The position numbers and the translations under genes were made by a program. Below, piece after piece: positions 51,795 to 61,287 of a stretch of 64,000 nucleotides of DNA. The notes below the pieces were generated by a model. The model saw only the letters and a list, made by a program, of their open reading frames with translations, made no database searches and was not told the DNA's origin. This stretch comes from an uncultured bacterium (lineage in GTDB: Bacteria; Bacillota; Clostridia; Lachnospirales; Lachnospiraceae). The stretch spans positions 1-64,000 of the forward strand of contig CAMWUN010000005.1 of NCBI GenBank assembly GCA_947177425.1, given 5' to 3'. The first letter of the stretch is position 1; each line of letters starts with the position of its first letter.

Positions 51795-53504
51795 CTAAAA
51801 CTGTGCGCCCCATATGCCGCAGAAGGGATCCACCGGGCTGATGCCTTTAAATTCTGACCTTCCCATAATTTTCTCCACCACCTGGTCAACCACTTCTTCA
51901 CTTGGCGTATAGGCGTTGATAAAAGTCTTCACCATCGGCGCATCCACTAAATGGTAAGGGTTGGCAAGGGAAATAAACATGACCGGAACATCCATTAAAA
52001 ACCAGGGAGCATCCGACGCCATCAGATGTACCCAGTCAATCCTTCTGACGGACTGGTTACTTGCAGTGTCTATACATGCCACATATACTGCAAGATCAAA
52101 TTTACTCTTAATATCTTCCACGCCGCCTTCAAACATTTCATAAAAGTCGGGTTTTGTATAGTCAAAAAGGGAAACCTCAAAGCCTTCTTTTTCCAGCTTT
52201 TCTTTCACTTTGCCGATGGCCCCTTCGCCGTCCTTAAAGCCGCCGCCAATACGGTCCTCCAGCAGATAGAGACGGATCTTTTTATATTTATCAGGAGATA
52301 TGGGCAGCAGATTCTGGGTATCTTTTACCAGTGTTACAGCTTCATCCGCACATGCTTTCGTCCATGCTTTATGCTCCTGGCATCCCACAACATCCAAAGC
52401 CTCCCTGCCTGGAACAATGGTGCCTGCTTCTTTCTGTTCCGGAAGCCCCATCGCCGCTTTCATTGCAAGGATTCTGGTCACGGCCTCGTCCACTCTCTCC
52501 ATGGTCAGCCGCCCGTCCTTTAATGCGTCGCGTACAAACTGATAATCTTCACGGATGCTTTTGTTGAACAGAATCATGTCGCAGCCTGCCGCAAGCGCCG
52601 CCGGAACCGCTTCAGAGCGCTTCATCGGAGTGCAAAATCCCATCATAGGCGTTGCATCCGTAACGATCATTCCGTTAAATCCCAGTTTTCCCCGCAGAAG
52701 CCCCTGAAGGATTTCTTTGGATAAGGTAGCCGGAAGAATTTCTTCGTCCTTTATTTCCGGGTTAAAATGCCTGCTGTAGGCAGGCTGCAGAATATGCCCG
52801 ACCATAACAGAAAGCGTCCCTGCATCCACCACTTCCTGCCAGATGGCTCCGTAAGTCCTGTCATATTCTTCCACAGAAAGACTGTTGACAGAAGCCACCA
52901 GGTGCTGGTCCCTCTCGTCCACGCCGTCCCCCGGGAAATGCTTGACTGCCGCCGCAACACCATTGTCTTTAAGCCCTTTCAACTGTTCCTTTACGAAGCT
53001 GGTCACTCTCTCCTGTTTACTGCCAAAGGTACGGACATTGGTAATCGGGTTTCGGAAGTTCATATCCAAATCGCAGATTGGGGAAAATGCCCAGTTACAT
53101 CCAACTGCAATGGCTTCTTTTCCGGCAATCTCCCCCAGGCGGTATGCGTTAACCGGATTGTCCGTAGCCGCCACGCCCATAGGTCTGGAAAAATAAGTCC
53201 CGTCCGCACAAATACCGTTTCCGCCGGACTCCAGATTGGCGCCAAAAAGCATCGGCACTTTGGAATGTTCCTGTAAAAAACGGTGGGTCTTCTGTATGTC
53301 TGCCGCAGGCATCGGCCGGTACAGCATTGCCCCCGGTTTAAATTCATTCAGAAACTCCTGTAGAAACTCTTCCTCAATATTTCCGCCAATCGGACAGAAC
53401 ATCTGTCCAATTTTTTCCTCCACACTCAGTGAAGCAAGTGTCTCTGTTACCCATTTTTCCTTCTTTTCATCCAGAAAGAAGGGATTTGCTTTCAAATCTA
53501 CCAT
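51795..53504 (-). CDS. NagZ-like glycoside hydrolase family 3
   Basis: GH3 of the beta-N-acetylhexosaminidase branch: AAVKHFPGDGVDERDQH contains the NagZ His/Asp catalytic-loop signature and IVTDATPMMGF the nucleophile Asp. A second domain (DEAVTLVKDTQNLLPI onward) gives 569 residues, typical of two-domain Firmicute NagZ-like enzymes. The paralogues at 21521 and 29730 lack this loop. It may release GlcNAc or glucose-type residues by the His-Asp mechanism. No signal peptide. It is first in an operon with GH78 and divergent from an AraC gene. Confidence 0.9.
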   Translation of the reverse strand: MVDLKANPFFLDEKKEKWVTETLASLSVEEKIGQMFCPIGGNIEEEFLQEFLNEFKPGAMLYRPMPAADIQKTHRFLQEHSKVPMLFGANLESGGNGICADGTYFSRPMGVAATDNPVNAYRLGEIAGKEAIAVGCNWAFSPICDLDMNFRNPITNVRTFGSKQERVTSFVKEQLKGLKDNGVAAAVKHFPGDGVDERDQHLVASVNSLSVEEYDRTYGAIWQEVVDAGTLSVMVGHILQPAYSRHFNPEIKDEEILPATLSKEILQGLLRGKLGFNGMIVTDATPMMGFCTPMKRSEAVPAALAAGCDMILFNKSIREDYQFVRDALKDGRLTMERVDEAVTRILAMKAAMGLPEQKEAGTIVPGREALDVVGCQEHKAWTKACADEAVTLVKDTQNLLPISPDKYKKIRLYLLEDRIGGGFKDGEGAIGKVKEKLEKEGFEVSLFDYTKPDFYEMFEGGVEDIKSKFDLAVYVACIDTASNQSVRRIDWVHLMASDAPWFLMDVPVMFISLANPYHLVDAPMVKTFINAYTPSEEVVDQVVEKIMGRSEFKGISPVDPFCGIWGAQF

Positions 53505-53751
53505 ACTTTTACCTCGTTTCTGCGCTGCTTCAAGTTATCCGTCAGTGCCTGTTTTATTTCGATTTAATACTGATATTAGTTTAACAATTCTGTTCCTGAT
53601 TACAATGTACATTTTTCCTGTCCACCCGACATATTTTCATGGGTTAAGAAAAACCCTTTCTGTGTTAAACCAAGATTCTGATAGACTCTGCATTCTGATT
53701 GTGCTATACTAAATTCATGTCAACAGTTGTTTTCCATTAGGAGATGATTTC

Positions 53752-53907
53752 ATGCCTTGTAACGGTGAGATTATAAAAGATGCAGCAGAACAATTCCCAA
53801 AAGTACAAGTCCATATCAAACGCGCAAATCTATTATGTACAGGCTGCGCTCTGATACATGTGGTTTGTAAAGGAGCCGTCAATGACATACTATATTACTT
53901 ATGGTAA
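53752..53907 (+). CDS. Small 51-residue ORF overlapping the AraC gene start
   Basis: Not in the ORF track because of length. It starts at an ATG 8 bases after AGGAG, encodes MPCNGEIIKDAAEQFPKVQV and ends NDILYYLW. It contains four Cys residues, including a CTGC pair. The 3' end overlaps the AraC start (53882) by 26 bases, so its translation could open or couple the AraC ribosome site. It could be a real small protein or a leader ORF; no family is recognised. Confidence 0.5.
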   Translation: MPCNGEIIKDAAEQFPKVQVHIKRANLLCTGCALIHVVCKGAVNDILYYLW

Positions 53908-55000
53908 ATTTCAGCATTATCTGAAGGAATATTATATAAGAACCGGAAGCCGGATGCAGTTTCCGGAAATGATCAGCTATCTGAAACGCAAGGGGTTATT
54001 ATGTGAAGGCTGTCCTGAAAGCACGCCTGGCCATAAAATGTTTTCCCATATGTCAGACGATGAATTTGAAAAAATACTGGATAATATGGTTTTGACGATA
54101 ACGCCGGATCTGCAGCTTTCCCCTTATGTCAGAGAATCCTCCATCATCCCCACAGAACGGGATGTTTTTATTATCCGCCATCCCAGATATACCCGTCTGT
54201 TTCTGCATACGCATAATTATTTTGAGATCAATTTCGTGGCATCGGGAAGCTGTACCTTCTATTTTGAAAAAGAGTCCCGTGTGCTCAACGAAGGAGAATT
54301 TTGCATTATTGCGCCCGAATCCCGGCATGATTTATCCATCAGCGACGAGTCCATTGTATTTTGCATGATGCTTCGGAAAAGTACCTTTAACACCACCTTC
54401 TTTTCCCTGCTGTCACAGAAGGATTTGCTCTCGCTGTTTTTCCGGACTATCCTGCAGGGGAATTCCCGCCCTAATTATCTTCTGTTTTTTGTAAAAGATA
54501 CTGACTGGATTAAAACAATTATTCACAACGCACTGGGAGAATGCCACAAAAACGATTCCTACAGCAATATAAGCTGCATCAACTGGATGAATCTTCTGTT
54601 CTCCACTTTGCTTCGCAACTACAGCCAGACCCTGCAGTTCTATAATTATCAGATGGGTTCCGATTTTTCACTGGTACTGCAGTATATCCAGCACAACTAC
54701 CAGACGCTGACTCTTTCTTCCCTTGCGGAATTTTTCCATTACAGCGAACCCCATCTGTGTACCTTAATTAAACAGAACACCGGATACAGCTTTACAGAGT
54801 TAATCAGGCAGCTTCGTATGGCAGACGCCGTCAGCTACCTGATCAACACAAATTTAAAGGTAAGCGAAATCGCGGAGCGGATCGGCTATAATTCAGCGGA
54901 TCATTTCTCCCGTGTGTTCCGCAATGCCTATAAGATGTCTCCCCAGGAATACCGGAAAACCCAGTCTTCCCCACAGGAGACGTTTATTCCGTTTGCCTGA
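53882..55000 (+). CDS. AraC-family transcriptional regulator (long N-terminal domain)
   Basis: The 372-residue regulator has an N-terminal helical segment of about 80 residues, cupin sensor (LFLHTHNYFEINFVASGSC, about 105-123) and C-terminal AraC domain (LTLSSLAEFFHYSEPHLCTLI and SEIAERIGYNSADHFSRVFR). The track start (53858) is replaced by the ATG at 53882, which has AGGAG 6 bases upstream. It is divergent from the NagZ-like GH3/GH78 operon across about 250 bases and convergent with GH43, so it probably controls one or both. Confidence 0.9.
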   Translation: MTYYITYGKFQHYLKEYYIRTGSRMQFPEMISYLKRKGLLCEGCPESTPGHKMFSHMSDDEFEKILDNMVLTITPDLQLSPYVRESSIIPTERDVFIIRHPRYTRLFLHTHNYFEINFVASGSCTFYFEKESRVLNEGEFCIIAPESRHDLSISDESIVFCMMLRKSTFNTTFFSLLSQKDLLSLFFRTILQGNSRPNYLLFFVKDTDWIKTIIHNALGECHKNDSYSNISCINWMNLLFSTLLRNYSQTLQFYNYQMGSDFSLVLQYIQHNYQTLTLSSLAEFFHYSEPHLCTLIKQNTGYSFTELIRQLRMADAVSYLINTNLKVSEIAERIGYNSADHFSRVFRNAYKMSPQEYRKTQSSPQETFIPFA

Positions 55001-55051
55001 TATCCGCGAAACTGCCGCTAGTCAGCATATACAAAGGTATTACATGCATTT

Positions 55052-56542
55052 TTATATGATTTCAAATTCTGCAAAGTCAAGGCTGCCATCCAGAATTCTG
55101 AAATACACTGCATGATTTCCGGCTGGTACAGGGTTTTCCCCAAAAGAAATTTCCATCTCTTTAAATTTCGCCGAGTCAAGGCTGACACTGCCCAGAACAT
55201 CCTTATCCGGCATGTCTGTGCTGAATCCAATACGACCTTTTCCCCGTGCCAGGACTTTTACCCCTGTCTCGTCTCCGTCAAAAGACAGATATTTAAATCC
55301 GCAGACAGCCCCGCTTCTCATATTGCATATATAGGGGCGAACCCCTTTTTCCCCATCCTTCCAGGGTTCCTGTGTAATATAGGGCATCTCCCGGGGCAGT
55401 TCCAGCATGCCTCCCTCCGGCCCTGTCATTACCACCTGCCCTACCTTTAATCTGTCCCTTTCGGTCAGATGGCAGGCAATGTAGGTCTGATATCTTCCCC
55501 TGGCCGGAAGCGGTCCCCCGTTCAGCCCACAGCTTGTCATTTCTGTCTGGGGTATGGTTCCATCCTCCAGCATAGTCACCTTTTCCGCCACCCCCTGCCG
55601 TGAAAAAGCAGTGCCGTGGGTATGCCGGTGTCCGAAAATAAAATAGTCCTCTCCCACCTGCACCAGTCCGCCGTGATTATTTCCCGTATAGTTTACCGCC
55701 AGTTCATTTCCCTGATATCCAATATCTCCGTTAGAATGAATCACCCCCCGGTATTCAAACGGACCTTCCGGTGTCCTGGACATTCCATAGCAGAGTTCAT
55801 GTCCCTGCAGGCTGGAATACACCAGATAATACCAGTCCTTGTAGTGGCGGATACTGGATGCTTCAAAAAAAGGATGCTCCTCATAGGATGTCCCTTTGGC
55901 CGTATCACAGCCATTAGCTACACAGACCGGTTCGCTGATAATCGTGTGCATGTCGTCCGCCAGACGCACCATCATTGCACCGGGAATCTCCAGTTTTTCC
56001 ATTCCCGGAAAACGTACCGGAGGGCAGAACCCGTAATACAGATAATTTCCGCCTTCCTCACTTAAAACAGCAGGGTCGAACCATCTTCCCACATCCGGTC
56101 TGCTTCCGTCCTGCCTTGCCACGAAATCCAGAAATTCGTACTTTCCTGCCGGCGTATCGCACACTGCCACAGAAATGATATTAGTGAAGTCCAGTGAATA
56201 ATATAGATAATATCTGCCATCCGGCCCCTTAGCCACATCCGGCGCATATAAAAGGTGTGCCTGCCCTGTAGAAAAAGCGCTGTCATACAGCGGAATTTCC
56301 TTATCATATGGCGCCCCGTTAATTGGATCCTGCTCTTTGCGGTAAATAACGCCTTCATATCTCCAGTCCCCCAAATCCTCCGCCGGAGCGCTCCAGCACA
56401 CATAATCCTCCACACAGAAAGCCTGTGCGCCAGCCTTGTCATGGCTGCCGTAAATATAAACTCTTCCGTTAAATAAATGAGGTTCCCCGTCCGGGACAAA
56501 CTCCCAGAAAGGCAGATACGGATTTAATCCCAATTTCTTCAT
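55052..56542 (-). CDS. Glycoside hydrolase family 43 (arabinofuranosidase/xylosidase-like)
   Basis: The five-bladed propeller enzyme starts LNPYLPFWEFVPDGEPHLF with the family catalytic Asp, then YIYGSHDK, LYAPDVAKGPDGRYYLYYS and EASSIRHYKDWYYLVYS with the proton-donor Glu. The C-terminal 110 residues look like a beta-sandwich carbohydrate-binding module. GH43 enzymes cut alpha-arabinofuranosyl or beta-xylosyl links. The ATG at 56542 (GGAAGGG upstream) replaces the track start. A terminator separates it from the upstream transporter gene, so it is probably transcribed separately. Confidence 0.92.
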   Translation of the reverse strand: MKKLGLNPYLPFWEFVPDGEPHLFNGRVYIYGSHDKAGAQAFCVEDYVCWSAPAEDLGDWRYEGVIYRKEQDPINGAPYDKEIPLYDSAFSTGQAHLLYAPDVAKGPDGRYYLYYSLDFTNIISVAVCDTPAGKYEFLDFVARQDGSRPDVGRWFDPAVLSEEGGNYLYYGFCPPVRFPGMEKLEIPGAMMVRLADDMHTIISEPVCVANGCDTAKGTSYEEHPFFEASSIRHYKDWYYLVYSSLQGHELCYGMSRTPEGPFEYRGVIHSNGDIGYQGNELAVNYTGNNHGGLVQVGEDYFIFGHRHTHGTAFSRQGVAEKVTMLEDGTIPQTEMTSCGLNGGPLPARGRYQTYIACHLTERDRLKVGQVVMTGPEGGMLELPREMPYITQEPWKDGEKGVRPYICNMRSGAVCGFKYLSFDGDETGVKVLARGKGRIGFSTDMPDKDVLGSVSLDSAKFKEMEISFGENPVPAGNHAVYFRILDGSLDFAEFEII

Positions 56543-56583
56543 TTTCAATTCCCTTCCTTTATCCAGTTTAATATCGTGGTTCT

Positions 56584-56622
56584 CAAGCGCTTCCATTCTC
56601 TGCAAGCCAGCTTACTGATACA
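56584..56622 (-). repeat. Dispersed repeat, module B (upstream of GH43)
   Basis: Read on the minus strand, GTATCAGTAAGCTGGCTTGC and the next 18 bases resemble the module-B copy upstream of purA (TAGTAAGCTGGTTTGC...). It lies directly after the MFS terminator and about 40 bases from the GH43 start. Confidence 0.5.
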
Positions 56623-56665
56623 AAAAAGGGTATTCTTTCCGTTTTAGCCAACCTGAAGAATACCC
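56622..56665 (-). terminator. Terminator of the GPH transporter gene
   Basis: GGGTATTCTT pairs perfectly with AAGAATACCC across 18 bases. On the minus strand a TTTTTT run follows immediately. Confidence 0.85.
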
Positions 56666-56754
56666 TCCTTAACCTTTTATACTTTTCTATAAACTTCTTA
56701 CTTCCTGTTCGTAACAGTTCAGCCTTCGGCCAAACTGTTACTCCTGTTCATCTT

Positions 56755-58188
56755 TTAGACAGTTTCATTTGCCTGATGCTCTGCTGCCATCTTCGCTTTC
56801 ATTTCAGCAATCTCCGGGAAGAATTTCTTCAGCGGATAGAATATCATCAGTACAAGAATCACTGCAGATACAATTGCCGGAATCAGGAAACGAATCATAT
56901 TGGTACCCATAATTGCTGTCTCAGACTGCCCAAAAGGCCCTAACTGTGCGTCAAATCCGCAAATAGCCAGAATAGCCAGCATACCGGAATTTACCACTGT
57001 ATTACCACATTTTTGGGCAAAACCTTTTACAGAAGAAATAACGCCGTTTAACTGTTTGCCCTCTTTGAGCATAATAAAATCAATAGTATCATTTACAAGG
57101 ACATTTACCAAAGCATTTACCATAGCTCCTACCAGGGTTGCAACAAAGGACAGGATACAGCAATACATAAAGTTCATACGTCCTGTAAAGTACAGAAGAA
57201 TGTAGCAGATAACCGTCAACGCCTGGGAAACAATCAGCGCTTTATAACCTGTCTTAAACTTCTTTAAGAAAATCGGCATGAGCACCATCATTGAGAACAG
57301 TGCGCCCATGGAAATGAATCCCATATAAGTGGAAATAGTACCGCCGATGGTTGCCCCAATCATCCCCTCGTCCATAGTTGCAAAGTCTACTCTCTGTCCT
57401 GCAAGGATATACTGTGCATAATATACGGAAGAAGCAAACATAAAACCGTAAGAAATGGAAGCCAGGCACCATGTTATCATTACCGGCCAGATTTCTTTAT
57501 GACGGAATACAAAAACCAACTGTTTCAGACCGCCGTCTCCTTTTACCTTGGGGGCTACATAACGCTCCTCGGAGGTTTTGTACAGGCCCCAGAAGGAGAT
57601 AATTGCGAATACAGCATAAACGCACATAATGTTGCGGTAACTTCCAAAAATCTGCACTAACTGGGTGGAGAATGTGGACGCAATTGTAAACATCAGCGCA
57701 CAGACGCCTGCACCTTTTGCCACCACATCGTTACGCTCCTGATCGTCCAGTGTCATAGCAGGCAGGATTGCCATCTGAGGCATGGTATATGCAGTTACAA
57801 TCATGCCATAGAACATATATGTAATGCAGACATAAATACATTTTGCCATGGGACTTCCCTGAATGAATCCCGGATTGCTGAACAGCAGAAACATATCTAC
57901 CAGCAGGAATACTGGTGTAAAGGTAAACCATGTGCGGTAGCGTCCCCATCTGGGGTTCATGGTATCACAGACAACCCCCATCATAGGGTCATTAATTGCA
58001 TCCCACAAAGTACAAATTAACAGAATAACAGATAGCTGCGCTGCAGTGATTCCGATTTCCTCCTGCACATATAAGGAAAAATAGGAGGCAATTGTCGCTG
58101 CAATTGCCATAGCGCCGCCGTTCACAGATGTTGCGTGAAACCAGACAAATGCTTTACTGAGTCCTTTTTTCTTAGGTTGATTACTCAT
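56755..58188 (-). CDS. GPH-family (MFS) sugar:cation symporter
   Basis: This 477-residue protein has about 12 membrane helices and GPH landmarks: LCTLWDAINDPMMGVVCDTM after helix 2, WGRYRTWF in the first loop, and NDTIDFIMLKEGKQLNG in the second half. It imports a glycoside or sugar across the cytoplasmic membrane. The ATG at 58188 (GGAAGGA upstream) replaces the track start (58218). The upstream region contains TTTAATAA and TTATTAAA arms about 19 bases apart, a possible operator. It lies between the rhamnosidase-like gene and GH43. Confidence 0.92.
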   Translation of the reverse strand: MSNQPKKKGLSKAFVWFHATSVNGGAMAIAATIASYFSLYVQEEIGITAAQLSVILLICTLWDAINDPMMGVVCDTMNPRWGRYRTWFTFTPVFLLVDMFLLFSNPGFIQGSPMAKCIYVCITYMFYGMIVTAYTMPQMAILPAMTLDDQERNDVVAKGAGVCALMFTIASTFSTQLVQIFGSYRNIMCVYAVFAIISFWGLYKTSEERYVAPKVKGDGGLKQLVFVFRHKEIWPVMITWCLASISYGFMFASSVYYAQYILAGQRVDFATMDEGMIGATIGGTISTYMGFISMGALFSMMVLMPIFLKKFKTGYKALIVSQALTVICYILLYFTGRMNFMYCCILSFVATLVGAMVNALVNVLVNDTIDFIMLKEGKQLNGVISSVKGFAQKCGNTVVNSGMLAILAICGFDAQLGPFGQSETAIMGTNMIRFLIPAIVSAVILVLMIFYPLKKFFPEIAEMKAKMAAEHQANETV

Positions 58189-58371
58189 TTCATTCCTTCC
58201 CTTCTCATTAATTTTCATGCAGACCCTGATCCTTTCCTCCAGCCATCCTGTTTATACAGCTTCAGGCGGCCCATAAACGTTCCTGCATTTTATGTTTTAA
58301 TAATACCGAATTACAAATTGTTATTAAATGTTGTTTTTTTAGTTATATCCGACATTTTTTCCTATATGACA

Positions 58372-58407
58372 AAAATGAGGGTATCTTTTTACAGATACTC
58401 TCATTTT
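58372..58407 (-). terminator. Terminator of the GH78-like gene
   Basis: AAAATGAGGGTATC pairs with GATACTCTCATTTT (one mismatch, 8-base loop), followed on the minus strand by TTTTTG. It separates the rhamnosidase-like gene from the GPH transporter gene. Confidence 0.8.
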
Positions 58408-58438
58408 CAGACATGTTTACCTATATTCTGTTCCCAAA

Positions 58439-60328
58439 TTATATAATCTTAAGTTCCTTCCCGTCCCATATGATATGGACAGTCTTATCTCCCACCGGAA
58501 GAATGCAGTCCAGAGTGTCAAAATACTCCAGATGGGGATGAACCACATATTCTCCCCTGACAGGGTCTGTAATTTCCAGCCCCACGAAATATCTTGCCAG
58601 CAGGTAAATGGGGCTTGCCGACCATGCATGGCACAGGCTTTTGCCGAACTTATCGCCATACATGTCATACTGTTCTTCCTCCGGCACATCAGGGTCATAT
58701 TCCTCCCAAAACGTTACTGCCCCCTGTTCCAGCATGCCGCCCCAGTATTCCCGGATACGCACCAGTACCTCTTCCAGATATCCCATTTTACACAGAGCAT
58801 CCATCTCATAAAATTTAAAGTAGGGGGTGGTAATCCGGGCAATACCGTCATTAAAGAGCACATTTTCTGCAATCCGCTCCTTCTGTCCCTTATCCGCTAT
58901 GTCAAACAATACCGCAAAAATATTTGCATGCCTGGTGACATGCTTTTTCCCGGAAGCAAAAGAATCTATATAAGCGCCTTTACTGCTGTCCCAATAGAAC
59001 TCGTTAATATTCTTTTTAAGCAATTCATATTTTTCCTGATATCCGTCAGATATGGCGCTGTCCTTCCCCAGCCGCCGGCACAGCACAGCCATAGTTCTGA
59101 AACATTCGGCATAAAGCATCTGTACTGCACACAGCGCTCCTTCTTTATCCAGATCCGCCCAGTCGATAAATATCCAGTCCCCCTGCCGGCCTGTCAGGAA
59201 TCCGTGCTCATCCCTCTGGCCTTCGCAAAAAGCCATCAGTGACTGCATCTTTGGATATATCTGCTCTATAAACGGCAAATCCCCATAGGCTTCATAATGT
59301 ATTTTGATACTCAAAATCCAATAGAGTGTGTAGTCCAGAATGGTATTTATATGTGTCGTCATGGGATCGTTTCCCCTAAGGGCAAGCAGCGTGCGGCGGT
59401 TAATATCCCTGTCTGACATCAGGTATTGGTTGACGAAAAAACTCTGGTATGCATCGCCGCCCCAAATCCATTTGTCCCTCTTAATCCCGTCAATAAAAAA
59501 GATACCGCTGCACAATTTAAATGTATGTTCCGCAACCGACCAGATTTGGTTTACCAGCCCGTCACTGCTGCAAAACTGTGCTTTTACAGGGATATCAACA
59601 TATTGGTGGATTGCTTTTACCTCAAGTTCTTTCTCTTGGCAGTCCGGTATAAATGCATAGCGCACCGCACATCTGGGGCATCTTCCGGTCCTGGCATCCG
59701 GTATCCAACTGTAATAGCAGTGCTCCCTGTCCAGTGCCTCCTCCCTGGATTCCCCACAGCAGACTCTTAAAGGACGGTATCCCTTTTTATCCTTTATCTC
59801 AAGAACCGCTGTCAGTTCTGTCTCAAATTCATACAACAGGCCGCCGCCACAGGCTTCCACTGATACAGGCAGGTATACGTCCTCGCTGTAATCCCAGCAG
59901 GAAGGATTCTGGTTCTCATCCGTAAAATATCTGCTATATCCGGCCTTCACCGGAGGATTCCCATAGTCCTCCACCTGCCAGGTTCCGTCCGAATAAATCA
60001 CCTCGCCTTTTACATAGATGCTGGGAAAGGTTTCAATGCAGCCTGCATGAACCGAAATTTTTATTTTTCCCGGGCCGCAGACGATTTTCTCCCCAAAGGG
60101 ATATTTTTTATCCCCGGCAAGCACATATCCCACTGCCCCGGAATATACGCAGAAAGCCGTTTCCCTCTCCAGATAATATTCCCTCCGGAACGCAACACGG
60201 TTCCGGAACCCTTCGCTTTTCCAGAAAGCCGGCCATCCGTATCCCCGTTCAATACGGCTGAAATTCTGCTTCATGGCATGATATAGTTCAAAGTCCCCAA
60301 AATACCAAATCCAGTAACAAGTATTCAT
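58439..60328 (-). CDS. GH78-like glycoside hydrolase ((alpha/alpha)6 barrel)
   Basis: This 629-residue protein is related to but shorter than the two typical rhamnosidases. Catalytic-domain motifs are FIDGIKRDKWIWGGDAYQSF (equivalent of the DxPxRDERxxWxGD site) and AVTFWEEYDPD (base Glu). The N-terminal beta-domains are reduced. The fold suggests an alpha-L-rhamnosidase or related inverting alpha/alpha-barrel enzyme. The ATG at 60328 (GGGAGG 10 bases upstream) replaces the track GTG. It has its own terminator and lies upstream of the GPH transporter gene, suggesting linked substrate. Confidence 0.85.
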   Translation of the reverse strand: MNTCYWIWYFGDFELYHAMKQNFSRIERGYGWPAFWKSEGFRNRVAFRREYYLERETAFCVYSGAVGYVLAGDKKYPFGEKIVCGPGKIKISVHAGCIETFPSIYVKGEVIYSDGTWQVEDYGNPPVKAGYSRYFTDENQNPSCWDYSEDVYLPVSVEACGGGLLYEFETELTAVLEIKDKKGYRPLRVCCGESREEALDREHCYYSWIPDARTGRCPRCAVRYAFIPDCQEKELEVKAIHQYVDIPVKAQFCSSDGLVNQIWSVAEHTFKLCSGIFFIDGIKRDKWIWGGDAYQSFFVNQYLMSDRDINRRTLLALRGNDPMTTHINTILDYTLYWILSIKIHYEAYGDLPFIEQIYPKMQSLMAFCEGQRDEHGFLTGRQGDWIFIDWADLDKEGALCAVQMLYAECFRTMAVLCRRLGKDSAISDGYQEKYELLKKNINEFYWDSSKGAYIDSFASGKKHVTRHANIFAVLFDIADKGQKERIAENVLFNDGIARITTPYFKFYEMDALCKMGYLEEVLVRIREYWGGMLEQGAVTFWEEYDPDVPEEEQYDMYGDKFGKSLCHAWSASPIYLLARYFVGLEITDPVRGEYVVHPHLEYFDTLDCILPVGDKTVHIIWDGKELKII

Positions 60329-60405
60329 ACACCAGTTTCCTCCCACGAACTGTTGCTTCTTAACCTAATACTATTGCCTGTCCATATTACAGGTACTGCA
60401 AAACA

Positions 60406-61230
60406 CTATATGGTTTCCAGTCCCACATCCATGCTTCCCGAACGGAATCCCTCCAGATCCAGGGTTACATAAACATATCCTAATTCTTTCAGACAGGAGA
60501 CAATTTCATGCTTCCGCTTTACCACTTCTCCCAATGCATCCCCGTCCACTTCGATTCTTGCTATGGTTCCGTGGACTCTGATTCTCACATTTTTAAAGCC
60601 AAGGCCCTTAAGATACGTCTCGCCCCTTTCTACCCGCTCCATATCCTTGTAGGACAGGGCTGTTCCGTATGGAAATCTTGTGGCAAGACAGGGCATGGAA
60701 GGTTTGGACGCCGTCTCAATCCCGTACTCTGAGGCAAGTTTTCTGACTTCCTTCTTGGTAAGGGCCGCTTCCGCTAAGGGGCTGATGATTTGAAGTTCCC
60801 GCAAAGCCCTGATTCCCGGCCTGTATACATGAAGGTCATCCTCATTGGTTCCCTCTAAAATAATGCTGATTCCAAGTTCCGCCGCTTTCTCCTTTATTTG
60901 GGTAAAAAGATGTCTCTTACACAGGTAACAGCGTTCCGGCGGATTGCCCATAATACCCGCTTCATTCAGCTCGTCTATGGCAATCACTATATGCCCGGCT
61001 TTCATCCTCTGGCAGATTCTCTTTGCTTCCTCTATCTCTCCCATAGGGTGCAGCATGGTCTGCATGGTGACGGCGTATACCTGTGTCCCCCTCTCCCCTG
61101 CCATGTCGCAGGCAATTTTGAGGAGAAGACTGCTGTCAACGCCCCCCGAAAAAGCAACCATCATATCCTGCCCGGCATATTCCCACATTTTTTTTAAAAG
61201 TTTTTCCTTTTTTATCTGCAAATCACACAT
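60406..61230 (-). CDS. larE: LarE sacrificial sulfur transferase (nickel-pincer cofactor)
   Basis: The PP-loop ATPase motif AFSGGVDSSLLLKIA begins at about residue 26. The segment ASKPSMPCLATRFPYG contains the Cys that in LarE of Lactobacillus plantarum gives up its sulfur. A further CYLCKRH lies at about 100. LarE converts the two carboxylates of P2CMN into thiocarboxylates. GGGAGA precedes the ATG. It follows larC by 57 bases and closes the lar operon. Length (274) is normal. Confidence 0.95.
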   Translation of the reverse strand: MCDLQIKKEKLLKKMWEYAGQDMMVAFSGGVDSSLLLKIACDMAGERGTQVYAVTMQTMLHPMGEIEEAKRICQRMKAGHIVIAIDELNEAGIMGNPPERCYLCKRHLFTQIKEKAAELGISIILEGTNEDDLHVYRPGIRALRELQIISPLAEAALTKKEVRKLASEYGIETASKPSMPCLATRFPYGTALSYKDMERVERGETYLKGLGFKNVRIRVHGTIARIEVDGDALGEVVKRKHEIVSCLKELGYVYVTLDLEGFRSGSMDVGLETI

Positions 61231-61287
61231 ACGTTCTCCCTGTCATATCTCTATTGTTTGTGCTGTCAGACCGCTCTCTGCCTGACT

